A stretch of DNA of 64,000 bases. Origin: Halichondria panicea (taxonomy: Eukaryota > Porifera > Demospongiae > Suberitida > Halichondriidae). The stretch's first letter is position 1; every line of letters starts with the position of its first letter. The stretch is taken from NCBI RefSeq assembly GCF_963675165.1, contig NC_087385.1, positions 6,746,912 to 6,810,911 of the forward strand, in the 5' to 3' direction. The translations under genes and the position numbers were made by a program. The notes beneath the pieces were generated by a model. That model saw nothing but the letters and a program-made list of their open reading frames with translations, was not told the DNA's origin and did no database searches. Below are positions 22,201 through 33,494 of this stretch, piece after piece.

Positions 22201-24935
22201 GATAGGTTCTAAGTCACTATCCTGAGCAATAATTACCTGCTATACGCATGCAAATAATCGTAACAAACTCATACACTGTAACTATAGTAACTAGCTAGTG
22301 CCGTGTACGTACATCTACACCATCTTGACCAGGAGTGCCGATTGGGCCCTGTATTCCTTGTGGTCCTTGGGGACCTGTGTCACCAATTGGACCAATGGGA
22401 CCTTGTGGACCGACCGCTCCGTCATCACCAGGTAGACCCTACACAAGGAAGGAAGTAACAGTAATGCAAAGCTATGAGCAGTCAAAGTTCATCCTAAGCA
22501 ATGATCTAGACACGCCATAATATAGCATATGACAGGCTTGGGAAAACCAGACACTTGTCATTGCATCTGTATGACTGTCTCACCATAGTCCCAGGCACTC
22601 CATCATCACCAGGGAGACCCTTCCTGCCCGACTCTCCTTTCTCTCCAGGGACACCATTAATTCCAGGCACTCCCTACACATTTGAATCATCAATAGTTGA
22701 TGCAGGTAAAGAGTAGCAAATAACAAAGTCGTGTGGTGCTGTACAATAATCTAGACGGTCATACCTTGCTGCCAGGTACTCCATCATCACCTGGCAATCC
22801 AGGCACTCCCTTGATTCCGTTGTTGCCATCCTTACCAGGTAGGCCAGGCACACCCTTGGACCCCGATGGCCCCTGAATACCAGCATCTCCGGGTGAACCT
22901 TTGCGCCCTGTCTCTCCATCGTTACCCTGCGTGCAAATAGGGGGAGAGGAATTGGTGAATTAAAATAAATTAATAATTTATAAAATAAACTCTCTGCAAC
23001 CACCGCCCACTCACCGGATCTCCAGGTTCTCCATTTGCTCCAGGCAGACCAGGCTTGCCCTGTACACACACACACACACACACAATGGGTTAGCAATCAT
23101 GATAGCATACATGTACATGTACATGTAAGAACGAGAATGGCTGTTAACAGATAGAGGCACAATGTTCTCACAGTTCTTCCTTCGAGTCCGATCGGTCCCC
23201 TAGGTCCCTCCGGCCCAATATCTCCCATCTGTCCAGGGAAGCCCTTGCTACCAGGTATACCATTCACGCCCTATAGGGAGCCAGAGAGGTATGGTCATTG
23301 CTCAAGCTTTGGACTAGCTATGCTCTCACCTGTGGCCCAGGATCTCCAGGCAAACCTTTCCTTCCAGATTGTCCTTTCATACCCTGCAAACAACAGACAT
23401 GTGCACAAGAGTTAAAGAGACATCTAGATCTACACACATGCAATCACACACTCCCTTTAGTCTCAAATGCTACTACTAGTTGGATACGCGAGGTTGCAGA
23501 AGAATCAAGAATACTTACCGGGAATCCTTTAGAGCCTGTTTCTCCTTGAGGGCCGGCTGGTCCTGCTGGTCCAGGGAGTCCGGGAACACCTTTGGAACCC
23601 TGGAGGGAGGAAACAGCAGATTGCATGATCGTATTGTTCCCACTACTAGGTAGTGCGCTAGACTTACAGACATTCCTTGGTCTCCTGGTTTCCCCGTCCT
23701 GCCAGGTATTCCATCGTTGCCATCTTTCCCATCGCTCCCAGGAAGTCCAGGCACTCCCTTTATGCCAGGCACACCCTGCACAGCACACAGTCTCATTGCT
23801 ACACTAGCTAGCTCTGTACAGCCGCACACAGTCTCATTGCTACACTAGCTAGCTCTGTACAGCCGCACACAGTCTCATTGTTACACTAGCTGGCTCTGTA
23901 CAGCCGCACACAGTCTCATTGTTACACTAGCTGGCTCTGTACAGCCGCACACAGTCTCATTGCTACACTAGCTAGCTATGTACAGCCGCACACAGTCTCA
24001 TTGCTACAATAGCTAGCTCTGTACAATAATCAACTCACGTCTATTCCTCTCATTCCTTTCATTCCAGGAAGCCCTTTACTGCCAGGTGTGCCCATTTCTC
24101 CCTGCATGTGATACAGTTAATACGTCTCTCATCGACACACTGACATCATTACCTGTGGCCCCTGAGGCCCGTCGTCACCAGGTAGCCCCTTCCTCCCGTC
24201 AACACCCTGCAGTATGGGCAGAATACTTCATTGCAAACAGTTTATACAAAACGACATCAATAATCATGGGCCTGTAACAAAATGTATAAGAATTTCAGAA
24301 CAAGTTCCCTTCGTGCACTCACGTCAGGTCCAGCTGGTCCTGTAGGTCCATCTTCTCCTGGTTTCCCTGGTACTCCAGTAGAGCCGGGGATTCCTGGATC
24401 TCCTTGTTTCCCATCTTGGCCATCTTTACCAGGTCTGCCCTGTGCCCCGGGTATTCCATCCTCTCCAATATCACCAGGGCGACCGGGAAATCCCTACATA
24501 GGATGAAATACATGTTGTGAATATCGGCCATTGGGACAAGTATGTGCAGTCCACCACAAGTGGTTGTAGCTGACCTTGCTGCCTGGGGTTCCTGGTATTC
24601 CAGCATCTCCAGGGACACCTTTCCTTCCCTGAGTGTGTGTGAGAGTGAAGGATGCTGTCAAAGACGGTACACACACAATGTGTACTGTACAATGCATAGC
24701 TAATCATATGTACATTACCCTAATAGCTGAATCGCTAAAGAGGCCGAGGTATTTGTCATTTGCTATCATACTGATGGAGCTAAAGCTTAAACACAACTCA
24801 CAGATGGTCCCTGTATTCCCGGTTCTCCTGGCACTCCGTTTGATCCAGGGCTTCCCTTGCGTCCTTGGATACCAGGTATTCCTATTGGTCCAATCATTCC
24901 CTTCTCTCCATCCTCACCCGACTCTCCTTGCTTGC

Positions 24936-24969
<34 letters not shown>

Positions 24970-27900
24970 TGTGTGTGTGTGTGTGTGGGGGGGGGGGGGT
25001 ACAGGCATCACACAATAGTTGAAGAACAGTGCAATATGAGAGGCAGCTACAGCCCAAAAGAAAAGTAATTAAGGCATAGGTTTGTGTGGTTCTTACTGGA
25101 GGTCCAGTTCTTCCTGGGTTCCCTATGCCAGTAGCTCCTTGCATTCCTTTCATTCCATCTTTACCAGGTGGTCCCTGTGTGTGAGAGAAAGATGATGTTA
25201 GTAGCGTTGTACTTTATTCCATGATTATTGTGTTTCTCACCACTCTTCCAGGTATTCCAGCCTCACCATCGATACCAGGATTTCCCTTACGTCCAGCCTC
25301 TCCCTACACACACGACACACGTCATCACACAACACACGTCATCACACATATAACACTGCTGGACAATGATACATACACACACAGTCAGCTATCCGACACA
25401 CACAATGTACTAACCTTCTCTCCTGTCAGTCCAATCTCTCCAGGATCACCAGGCAAGCCCTAGGGGGAACAAGTGGTTTAGCACAATAGGAGGGTTTCTA
25501 TAGCAACAGCTCACCTTTCGACCACCCGGCCCTTCAGGTCCAGGTATACCTTTTCTACCAGGTGGACCCTGCAGTAGAGAGCACACACACACATGAGTAA
25601 TATACGCCTTGCTCAGTGTACACAGGTTTCAGTTGGCAGCTAGATGTGAAGAACATGTACACACCCATAGACTACAGTACACCAATCAAGCAACAAAGAC
25701 AATTAAAGTTAGAGGATCAAACAGATTGAGACAAGGAGTGAACACAGTAACCTAGTAACCAGTGTCCTTGCTTCTAATGACGACACCTGTCCTAATGACA
25801 GTGGACCTCACAACAGCATCACAATGTTTCATGTGGTTTGTGACATCAAATGTTGTGGGAGAACCATATGTGCTTGTTATGAGCTTGTTATGGCTGACGG
25901 CCAATTATGGTGGGCTGAAACTTTAGTAAACACACACACAGCCTCACTACCCTCACCACCCCCACACACAGCCTCACCACCCCCACACACCCCACACACT
26001 ACCCTCACCACCCCCACACACCCCACACACTACCCTCACCACCCCCACACACAGCCTCATCACCCACACACACATCCACACACACTATAACCTTACCATA
26101 ATTCCATCATTCCCGTTCATTCCAGGAACTCCGGGTAGACCCTGAACAAAACAGGAACAGAAATGAGTTAATTAATAAATCCACACACCTACCCACGCGC
26201 ATACACACACACACCCACCCACGCGCATACACACACACGCACACGTACACTGCACATGCAGTCACTTACTGGAGTGCCCATGGGGCCAGGTGTACCTTTG
26301 CGTCCAGGTTCACCATTTGTTCCATTGAATCCCTACAATAACCACGGTGTAGTTACTGCTAACACAATAAACAAGAGATGACTTTAAACGTACATTCTCT
26401 CCTGGTGTTCCTTTTCTCCCTGGTGTCCCGTCAATACCATCGGTGCCATTTGTACCAGGCGCTCCCTACACACAAGCACAAGAGCACTGGTGTTAACAGT
26501 ACTGGCAATGCAGGCACACACTGTACTGCTGAGCAGTGCTCAGAAGTCGTTAACTAATCAGCATGGGGGGTACATACACCAATGCAGGGGGTATAGCTCA
26601 CATTCACTCCTGGTATTCCAGGGATGCCCTTGCGTCCTGGTGATCCCATAGGACCCTGTAGGAGAAAAGAAATACGTAGCAGTAGTAATAATTATCATCG
26701 AGAGGCTATAACATTGTCATACATGATAGCACACTCATCCAGTGGTACTCACCTGTATGCCATCAACTCCTGCTGGTCCCCTGATACCTTGAGGTCCAGT
26801 GGGTCCCTATAGAACACACACACACACACACGCTGAATGATAGGCAAAGAGACACACTGCATGCAGAGAGGGAACATACCGGGTCACCATCTTCTCCAGG
26901 GTTGCCCTTCCTCCCTGCCTCTCCAGCTGGTCCCTGTATGGCATGAGGGAATAGCATAAGATGTCTGATTAACACATCTATTGAACACTACTGTACTAAT
27001 ACTGTACAGGTACATGTGAGTAGATTTACACTTTTTGCACAGGAGAAAGAGCTAGAATTCTATGGATCATCATCACTGTACTAGCTAACATACAGCTAGA
27101 TCATCATCACTGTACTAGCTAACATACAGCTAGATCATCATCACTGTACTAGCTAACATACAGCTAGATCATCATCACTGTACTAGCTAACATACAGCTG
27201 GATCATCATCACACTGCTAACTTTACCTCTGGGCCAATGGGTCCACGCGCACCTGGATCACCAGGGAGACCCTACAGAACAGAGACATGTGATAGTACAC
27301 TCATTGATTAACACACACAACCAATGTCAGGTGACAATCGTTTAGAGTGGGTGATAGTATACACATACGAACAACTATACGGACATTCAGTGTTCACCTT
27401 TCTTCCGCCAGGTCCTTCTGTTCCGTTGATACCAGGAGCTCCAGGTACTCCATTAACCCCAGGTGATCCCTTCCTACCTGGATCACCAGGAACTCCAGGT
27501 ATCCCCTTCCTCCCGGGGGGGCCCATAACGCTATCACCAGGGAGACCAGGCTCTCCACTGCTACCATTCAGACCAGGGACTCCAGCTGGTCCAGGGATAC
27601 CCTTCCTACCGGGTGGACCTTGAACACCCTGTGCACAAGTATGGAAGAAGTGGGACACAGTTACAGGTAAGTGTCTATACAGAGATTATTGTATGACAGT
27701 ATAATTATAATTATAATTATACGTAACTATTTACAAGCAATTAATTAATTATATATATCTCACTGGAATTCCATTTGTTCCGTTGTATCCTGGTGTTCCG
27801 GGTACTCCATCTGTTCCTGGTGTGCCCTGAGGCAATGACAAGAGCACTTCACCACATGGTACACACGATAAGCACTCATCTCATTAATCCACTAAGTTTA

Positions 27901-29993
27901 TAAATATAGGCTAAAAGTGTTTGTTTTGTTGAGCTTACTTTTCTGCCTGGTTCTCCAGGTACTCCATTAGCTCCTGGATCTCCAGGGACACCTTTCCTGC
28001 CAGCTGGCCCATCCTCTCCTGGGTCACCAGGCAGTCCTTTACGGCCCTACAGAGAGTATGTATGGCATTATTGCTATGTGGGTGGTAACAGCCAATTATG
28101 CTTTGAAGTGTGTTTCTGGCACGAGAGTGGTATTAGACTAGCGGCAGTGGTTACAACGTACTGGTAGTCCTATAGGTCCTTCTGTTATGTTTGTTACTCC
28201 TGGGGGTCCGGGAATTCCCTGTGTGTGGGGGGTGGGGGGGAACACGATACTTTCAGTGAGCGCTTAAAACAGAAACGCTACTGTTTAAACAAATGTGATA
28301 CCCATCCCCTCACCTTCCTTCCTGGAGGTCCTACTATCACTTCTCTGACATCTTCTTCTGCCAACAGGTCGAGTAAAATCTCTCTAATTTGAGTGGCGTT
28401 GGCAGTCTCTCTTCTTGATCTGCGTAGTACTGTTGAGTGGGGTTCTAACCGAGGGTCCTATCAGGATGGAAGTAAATACCAGCAAACTGTCATATCTAAT
28501 TTGCTTATTACACAGAGGAATTAGGTCAATTAGAGACAAGCAGGCATGTTTAGTGGTTGACTTAGTGGGAGACATTGAGTTAAGTTCCCACGGGAAACCA
28601 TTTTGACAATGGAGATATATAAACAATCATTTCTTGTAACTGCATAAACTAGAGCATGGAGAAGTGCATGAAATACGAGGCGTACTGATTACAATCAGTA
28701 CGTAGGGGTGGACAGATGCCATTTCAAAGACACCAGATAACCAACGTTGGTTTCTTTACTTTCATGCACTGTGTCAACAGACATAAAACTAATGGGGAGC
28801 ACTTTAGATAATCACGCCACATCTATGACATACTTAACCCAGTGGGTGGAAATGGAAGCTAGAAACTATAAGCACAATCAAAACTCATCAATTAGTTGTT
28901 GTTTCAGGCGTACTGCGATTGCAATGAAGCACATCGATCGATGCTTTGAGCATTATTTCTGCAATAATTGGTTTACTTAGTTTTAGAGATTTATGCAACT
29001 AGTGGGCCTGGGAACAGGGGAGAAGGAGAGTGAGGGATAATAGAGTGCGGAGATAGTGTGGGGAAGAAAGGTGAAGTGTGTGGTACCACTGCAGAGGTGA
29101 ACTAAAGCAGAGGTGAACTAAAGCAGAGGTGAACTAAAGCAGAGGTGAACTAAAGCAGAGGTGAACTAAAGAGCCATTGAAAGAAACCTTTAATACACTG
29201 AGGTCTGTAGCTAGACAATAGGAAGCTTTTGTGTCTTCAAGGAATTTCCAGTCCACTACCTGCTCCAGATGGCAGCATAGGGAACAATGCAATGTGTGTA
29301 CTCGCCCAAAGAGCCACAATAATGTACCAGAAGCCACCAGGACCTTGGCATCAGCTGTCATGGAGACCACAATGTCAACAATCAGCCCAATAGAATAATT
29401 CCTCAGAGATTACAACATATTTTGTACAACAACGTGAGGTCCTCATATAGAAATGGGCCTATTGTAATTGCAATAACAGAACGCTTCCACTGCTTTGAAG
29501 AGTTGAAGTGCACAGTTTTGTAATACTACAAGAGATCAGATGATATTTGGAATGGAGTCAGTTTGGAAACAAATCATTGTAACGATTGCCCATTAGACGA
29601 CACACCCAGGCCAGCACAAGGCCTTCCGGGACACTCACATGTAAACACCACCTGTTTAACTGCTATATAATGCAATTAAATAGTTCAAACAACCCACAGG
29701 TATTGACCAATGGTGAACCAAATTAATTACAGGGTAAGCAGCAGACCACCATGTTTGCAGTGCAGCAACTAGCACCTCATAGTAACCAGCAGCTGTAAAT
29801 TGGTGCTAACAAAAACACAAATTGTGGTTCACAGAAATTATAAATCTGTATACTGTATTCTTTAGCTCGTATTATACCCAGCACTTACAGTGTTTGATGG
29901 CGATGACATTGTCAGAGTGACTAGGGCCACAACCAGTACAAGAGTTTCCAGTCTGTACGAACAATGTGCATTTACACGATGACATGGCACGGA

Positions 29994-30030
<37 letters not shown>

Positions 30031-30106
30031 TGCAGTCCAATAGACCATACAATTTTATAGTGAGTGCATTAGTGAAATATGAGCAGTGACTTTACCTTGG
30101 CTTCAT
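19202..30106 (-). CDS. Long collagen with collagen IV-type NC1 (C4) domain
   Basis: A secreted matrix collagen of about 39 exons and roughly 1370 residues. Exon 1 (30106-30096) and exon 2 (29952-29889) encode [20 protein letters not shown], a clear signal peptide. Exon 3 (from 28457) encodes a short non-collagenous region with a furin-like RRSRRE and [14 protein letters not shown], then GPPGR opens the helix. Gly-X-Y exons follow (e.g. 27630-27400, 24938-24801, 22156-22103); most start with a whole Gly codon, while the last five junctions split a Gly codon and have lengths such as 126, 180 and 216. The NC1 domain (20087-19600 and 19414-19202) shows [59 protein letters not shown] and RCIVCRKE, the duplicated C4 layout of collagen IV. 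The first C4 half lacks the C-x5-C hairpin, and the N-terminus has no cysteine, so there is no 7S domain. A spongin-type collagen is an alternative, but the helix here is much longer. Confidence 0.92.
21727..21885. repeat. 17-bp minisatellite in collagen intron
   Basis: About nine copies of TACACGCATGCACTCTA between Gly-X-Y exons at 21992 and 21673. Confidence 0.93.
23775..24030. repeat. ~46-bp minisatellite in collagen intron
   Basis: Five to six copies of CACAGTCTCATTGCTACACT followed by AGCTAGCTCTGTACAGCCG, filling the intron between the exons at about 24100-24038 and 23775-23668. Confidence 0.92.
25930..26090. repeat. Pro-codon-like simple repeat in collagen intron
   Basis: Irregular CCTCACCACCCCCACACACC repeats with CACTAC spacers; intronic, low complexity. 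Confidence 0.85.
27050..27215. repeat. ~38-bp minisatellite in collagen intron
   Basis: Four copies of ATCATCATCACTGTACTAGC followed by TAACATACAGCTAG. Confidence 0.9.
29091..29172. repeat. 17-bp tandem repeat in large collagen intron
   Basis: Five copies of GCAGAGGTGAACTAAA. The surrounding 1.4-kb intron (28458-29888) shows no other coding or repeat feature that I recognise. Confidence 0.9.
29996..30029. repeat. (CA)n microsatellite in first collagen intron
   Basis: About 15 CA dinucleotides in the 143-bp intron between signal-peptide exons 1 and 2. Confidence 0.95.
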
Positions 30107-30457
30107 TCTGTATGCATGAGAGGTGAATGCTTTGCAGAGAAATCCTTTTGTTTAGGCTGCTTGTAACTGAGCAAGAAAAATATGTAATAGGCTAACGAGT
30201 CTGAAGCCTGCTACATAAATAATTCTAAGCTCTTGGAATGCAGACAGCTTATTCTGCAGTAGATGCTCCAACAGTTCAAACTGCAATGCAAGCCTTTCAG
30301 CTCAGGAACAGTAGACATGTGGTAAAGTGCTAGCATTAGCCACTCCCCCTAGCCCCTTCAGGAAACTAGGTGGAGAAAGGGGGTGGGGCTCAGTGCGGTG
30401 TGAACTGTAAACCGTGTTAGCTAGCTTCTCAGAGCTCTGTCTGTTTGTCTGTGAAGA
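30107..30457. promoter_or_regulatory. Divergent promoter interval, collagen/OXSM
   Basis: 351 bp separate the collagen start (-) from the OXSM start (+), so promoters and 5'UTRs of both lie here. No specific element was recognised; the role is inferred from layout. Confidence 0.5.
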
Positions 30458-31765
30458 ATGCTGAGCCAGTTGCAGAGGAGAGTGGTGGTGACTGGGATGG
30501 GCATAGCCTGCCCTCTGGGGTATGGAGTGAGGCATGTTTGGGAGAAGCTACTTGCTGGAGAGTCTGGAATCACTAATCTACCCCAAACAGATGAATACAA
30601 GAATATCCCTTGCAAAGTGGCTGGTATGGTGCCAATGGGTACTGAAAAAGGCCAACTGAATATCGAAGAATTTGTGAGCCCCACTGAAGCACGAACCATG
30701 TCGAATGAAACAGCTTATTCCATTGCCGTTACTGGACAAGCATTGAAAGATGCTAACTGGTGGCCTCACTTGCAAACTGAGGAAGATCGTTTCCAAACGG
30801 GTGTCAACATAGCCAACATAGGCTGTGACAGCTTTGTTAATATGGTATTGAACAATTACAAGCATGTGAAAACAGGAGATATACGAAAGATCACTCCATA
30901 CTTTATGCCCGTGTTACTACCCAACCTAGCTGCTGGCAATGTGAGTATCTACTTCAAACTTCAAGGCCCTAACCTCTGTGTGGGCTCTGCCTGTGCAGCA
31001 GCTTCCCATTCAATCGGGGACTCGGCAAGTCTGGTATCAAGAGGTGTTGTCGACGTGATGGTAGCCGGCGGTGTTGAACTACTGCTCAACCCTCTGCTCA
31101 TTGCAGGGTTCTGTCGAGTCAAAGCTCTGTGCACTAAGTTCAACAATGAACCAGAAAAAGCATCACGTCCATTCGATTCAAAGAGATCTGGATTCGTGCC
31201 GAGTAATGGAGCGGCTGTGCTCGTTTTGGAGGAGTTGGAACATGCAAAGGAGAGAGGAATAAACATTTATGCTGAGATATTAGGCTATGGTATGTCAGGA
31301 GACGCCCACCACATTACATCACCTCCTAAAGACGGGAATGGTGCCCAGAGAGCAATGAAGGCAGCCATGAAAGATGCCGGCATTCAACCAGAGGATGTCA
31401 CACACATCAATGCCCATGCTACCTCAACACGTGTTGGAGATAGAATTGAAAACGAAGCAATCAAACAAGTATTCAAAGATCATGCACAGAATCTCATTGT
31501 TTATTCAGCCAAAGGAGCTATAGGCCATACCCAGGGAGCTGCCGGTGCAGTGGAGTCTGTGATCACTGCCATGTCCATCAGCAAAGGTGTTGTTCCACCT
31601 AACTTGAATCTGGAGGAAAAGGAGGCTGAGTTTGACCTCAACTATCCTGCAGGAGGACCCTCACAGTGGATAGTAGGAGAAGGAAAGAGAAGAATTGCAC
31701 TCAACAATTCATATGGTTTAGGTGGAACTAATAGTGTCTTGTGTATTGGAGAGTTTGTGTCATAG
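30458..31765 (+). CDS. OXSM: 3-oxoacyl-ACP synthase, mitochondrial type (FabF-like KS)
   Basis: Beta-ketoacyl-ACP synthase of mitochondrial (type II) fatty acid synthesis, condensing malonyl-ACP with acyl-ACP, for example toward octanoyl-ACP for lipoate. A single exon encodes 435 residues, the usual size of a type II condensing enzyme. It starts MLSQLQRRVVVTGMGIACPL, the typical first strand. The catalytic Cys lies at about residue 179 (GPNLCVGSACAAASHSIG), His at ~320 (NAHATSTRVGD), Lys at ~352 and His at ~357 (SAKGAIGHTQGAAGA); this spacing equals that of FabF. The C-terminal NNSYGLGGTN loop is present. Only about six residues precede the first core strand, so a long mitochondrial presequence is not evident; an alternative upstream start or non-coding first exon is possible. 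It lacks introns, unlike its neighbours, but composition and motifs are ordinary. An AATAAA signal lies at 31876. Confidence 0.93.
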   Translation: MLSQLQRRVVVTGMGIACPLGYGVRHVWEKLLAGESGITNLPQTDEYKNIPCKVAGMVPMGTEKGQLNIEEFVSPTEARTMSNETAYSIAVTGQALKDANWWPHLQTEEDRFQTGVNIANIGCDSFVNMVLNNYKHVKTGDIRKITPYFMPVLLPNLAAGNVSIYFKLQGPNLCVGSACAAASHSIGDSASLVSRGVVDVMVAGGVELLLNPLLIAGFCRVKALCTKFNNEPEKASRPFDSKRSGFVPSNGAAVLVLEELEHAKERGINIYAEILGYGMSGDAHHITSPPKDGNGAQRAMKAAMKDAGIQPEDVTHINAHATSTRVGDRIENEAIKQVFKDHAQNLIVYSAKGAIGHTQGAAGAVESVITAMSISKGVVPPNLNLEEKEAEFDLNYPAGGPSQWIVGEGKRRIALNNSYGLGGTNSVLCIGEFVS

Positions 31766-31875
31766 CAAATTATGTGTTATTGTGTTTGTACACTGCCTGT
31801 AATCATTGTATAATCACATTCTTTGATTAACATTGATATAATTTATATTGAATGTAGCAATACAATTAATACAGG

Positions 31876-31881
31876 AATAAA
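31876..31881 (+). terminator. Polyadenylation signal AATAAA for OXSM
   Basis: Canonical AATAAA 111 bp after the OXSM stop codon and 86 bp before the convergent SDR stop. Inferred to be the OXSM cleavage signal. Confidence 0.6.
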
Positions 31882-31966
31882 GAATTACATCTCGTGCTCA
31901 ATAGGGTTATACATGTACATGTAGTTCACAGCTAGATCTAAATACTAATTTGTTTATTGTCCCTAA

Positions 31967-33042
31967 TTAATTGTCGAGCCCCACCATCTCAGAGCTCACT
32001 TCCCATAGCCTCTTAGCAATGGCGTCATCCGTTGCCTGAGGGTTGGTCAGCTTCTTGAACTTGCAGTCAGCCAGATACTGACCAGAGACTCCCTCCATGT
32101 CTTCTGACACAGCACAGTAGATGGAGGTCTGGGCTCCTTGCCATGGAGACTTGTGGGTAATCCAAACCGTTGACATAACGATAGAGTACTGAGAAAAATT
32201 AATACAAATAAGTAAAAATCTGAACAATATCACATACGTATACAGATCCCATTCTCTAATAAACTCACCAACAAGAAGTTCATGTGTCTTCCCAGCTCAG
32301 TACGCACTCCTCCAGGATGAACAGAGTTGGTGGTGACGTTGGTTCCTTGGAGCCTCTTAGCAAGCGACCGTGTGAACAGGACATTGGCAAGCTTGCTCTG
32401 GAAATACGCAATCCAAGGAGAATAATTTTGAGTCAAATTCAAATTGTCAAAATTGATTTTTCCCCAAGTGTGTCCCATTGATGACAAGTTGACTATTCGA
32501 GCAGATGGGGCTTCCTTTATTCGATCGAGGAGAAGGTTGGTGAGCAAAAAATGACCGAGGTGGTTCACACCAAACTGCATCTCAAAACCATCCACAGTCT
32601 TCGTATAGGGGCAGGCCATCACGCCAGCATTGTTCACAAGAATATCAATGTGTGCCTCGCTGTCTAGAACATGAGCACTAAAGTTTCGAACAGATTCCAG
32701 GGAAGACAGATCTAATTGCATGAACAACACGTCATTGTTTCTGCTTCTCTTCTTGACTAGCTCCACAGCAGCCTCTCCCTTGTCCTTGCTACGACAGGCC
32801 AAGATAACTCTCCCATTTCTCTGAGCAAAGTCAACAGCAGTCTCTAGACCAATCCCAGTGTTGGCTCCAGTGATGATGGCAGTCTTCCCATCCAGTCTAG
32901 CTTTGGAGTAGCACACGCCTCCTCCAAAGTATTTCTTGATCAGATACAGTGACACACCAGCAACAGCAGTCCAGGAGAAGATGCTGTATGGATAGGTTAA
33001 GAAAATATCCCCAACCACAACGTTCCACAGCTCACTCAGCAT
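31967..33042 (-). CDS. Short-chain dehydrogenase, retinol dehydrogenase 11-14-like
   Basis: NADP-type oxidoreductase of the RDH11/12/13/14 group, which reduce or oxidise retinoids and related carbonyls at ER or mitochondrial membranes. Two exons (33042-32269 and 32188-31967) encode 331 residues. The N-terminal hydrophobic segment (residues ~20-36, IFSWTAVAGVSLYLIKKY) anchors the protein. The SDR core shows the cofactor loop TGANTGIG, the CRS motif after the second strand, DLSSLESVR, NNAGVMACP, NHLGHFLLTNLLL, the catalytic Ser in IVNLSSMGH, the YxxxK motif as YFQSK, and HPGGVRTELGRH. The C-terminus has GAQTSIYCA and GVSGQYLADC, typical of RDH13/14. Substrate cannot be told from sequence. Tail to tail with OXSM, 201 bp apart. 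Confidence 0.93.
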
Positions 33043-33065
33043 TGTTCTCAGTGCAGTCCTAGCTA

Positions 33066-33095
33066 GTTAATTGGGCGGAGTCCAACCAACTACAT
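33066..33095. repeat. Solo end of the 44.15-kb TIR element
   Basis: TTGGGCGGAGTCCAACCAAC matches the termini of the element at 44153-44892 but has no partner nearby; an isolated fragment. Confidence 0.7.
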
Positions 33096-33101
33096 TTGTA
33101 C

Positions 33102-33216
33102 TAGCCTCGATTCCAGGCCGATTTTAATCGGCCTTGAATCGAGGCTACATTTGTACATGACAACAGTGCAACTAGCCTCGATTCCAGGCCGATTAAACGG
33201 CCTTGAATCGAGGCTA
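33102..33216. repeat. Two short near-perfect palindromes
   Basis: 33102-33147 and 33173-33216 each begin TAGCCTCGATTCCAGGCCG and end CGGCCTTGAATCGAGGCTA. They are separated by ~25 bp. Related hairpins lie at 39250-39317 and 4270-4319. Confidence 0.9.
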
Positions 33217-33494
33217 CAGTGCAACAACCAAAGAGGATAGATTTTTTTGTACACATTTTTTTACATTTTGTGGCATATCTTCTAAAGTAAAAAAGTGATG
33301 TGATCTATTTGAGTGCAGGTACTGAAAGTTCAACTATTGGCGCTTCCATTGGACCACCACCTGTTACATCATACGACATCATCAATATAAAATGGCTGTC
33401 TGAAGGTGTGTACTTCCGAAAATTAAAATTTTATTTAATTAATGGCTATTGAAAGATGTTCCCCCTCCACAATTTAATCAATGGTTTGGGGACT

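Noticed and set aside
23775..24030. Regularly spaced repeats considered as a CRISPR array
   Set aside because: There are no unique spacers; the whole unit repeats, the context is a eukaryotic intron and no cas-like genes occur.
30458..31765. Intronless FabF-like gene as a recent bacterial transfer or contaminant
   Set aside because: It sits between spliced animal genes with similar composition, has an AATAAA signal, and animals normally carry a mitochondrial FabF-type synthase (OXSM).
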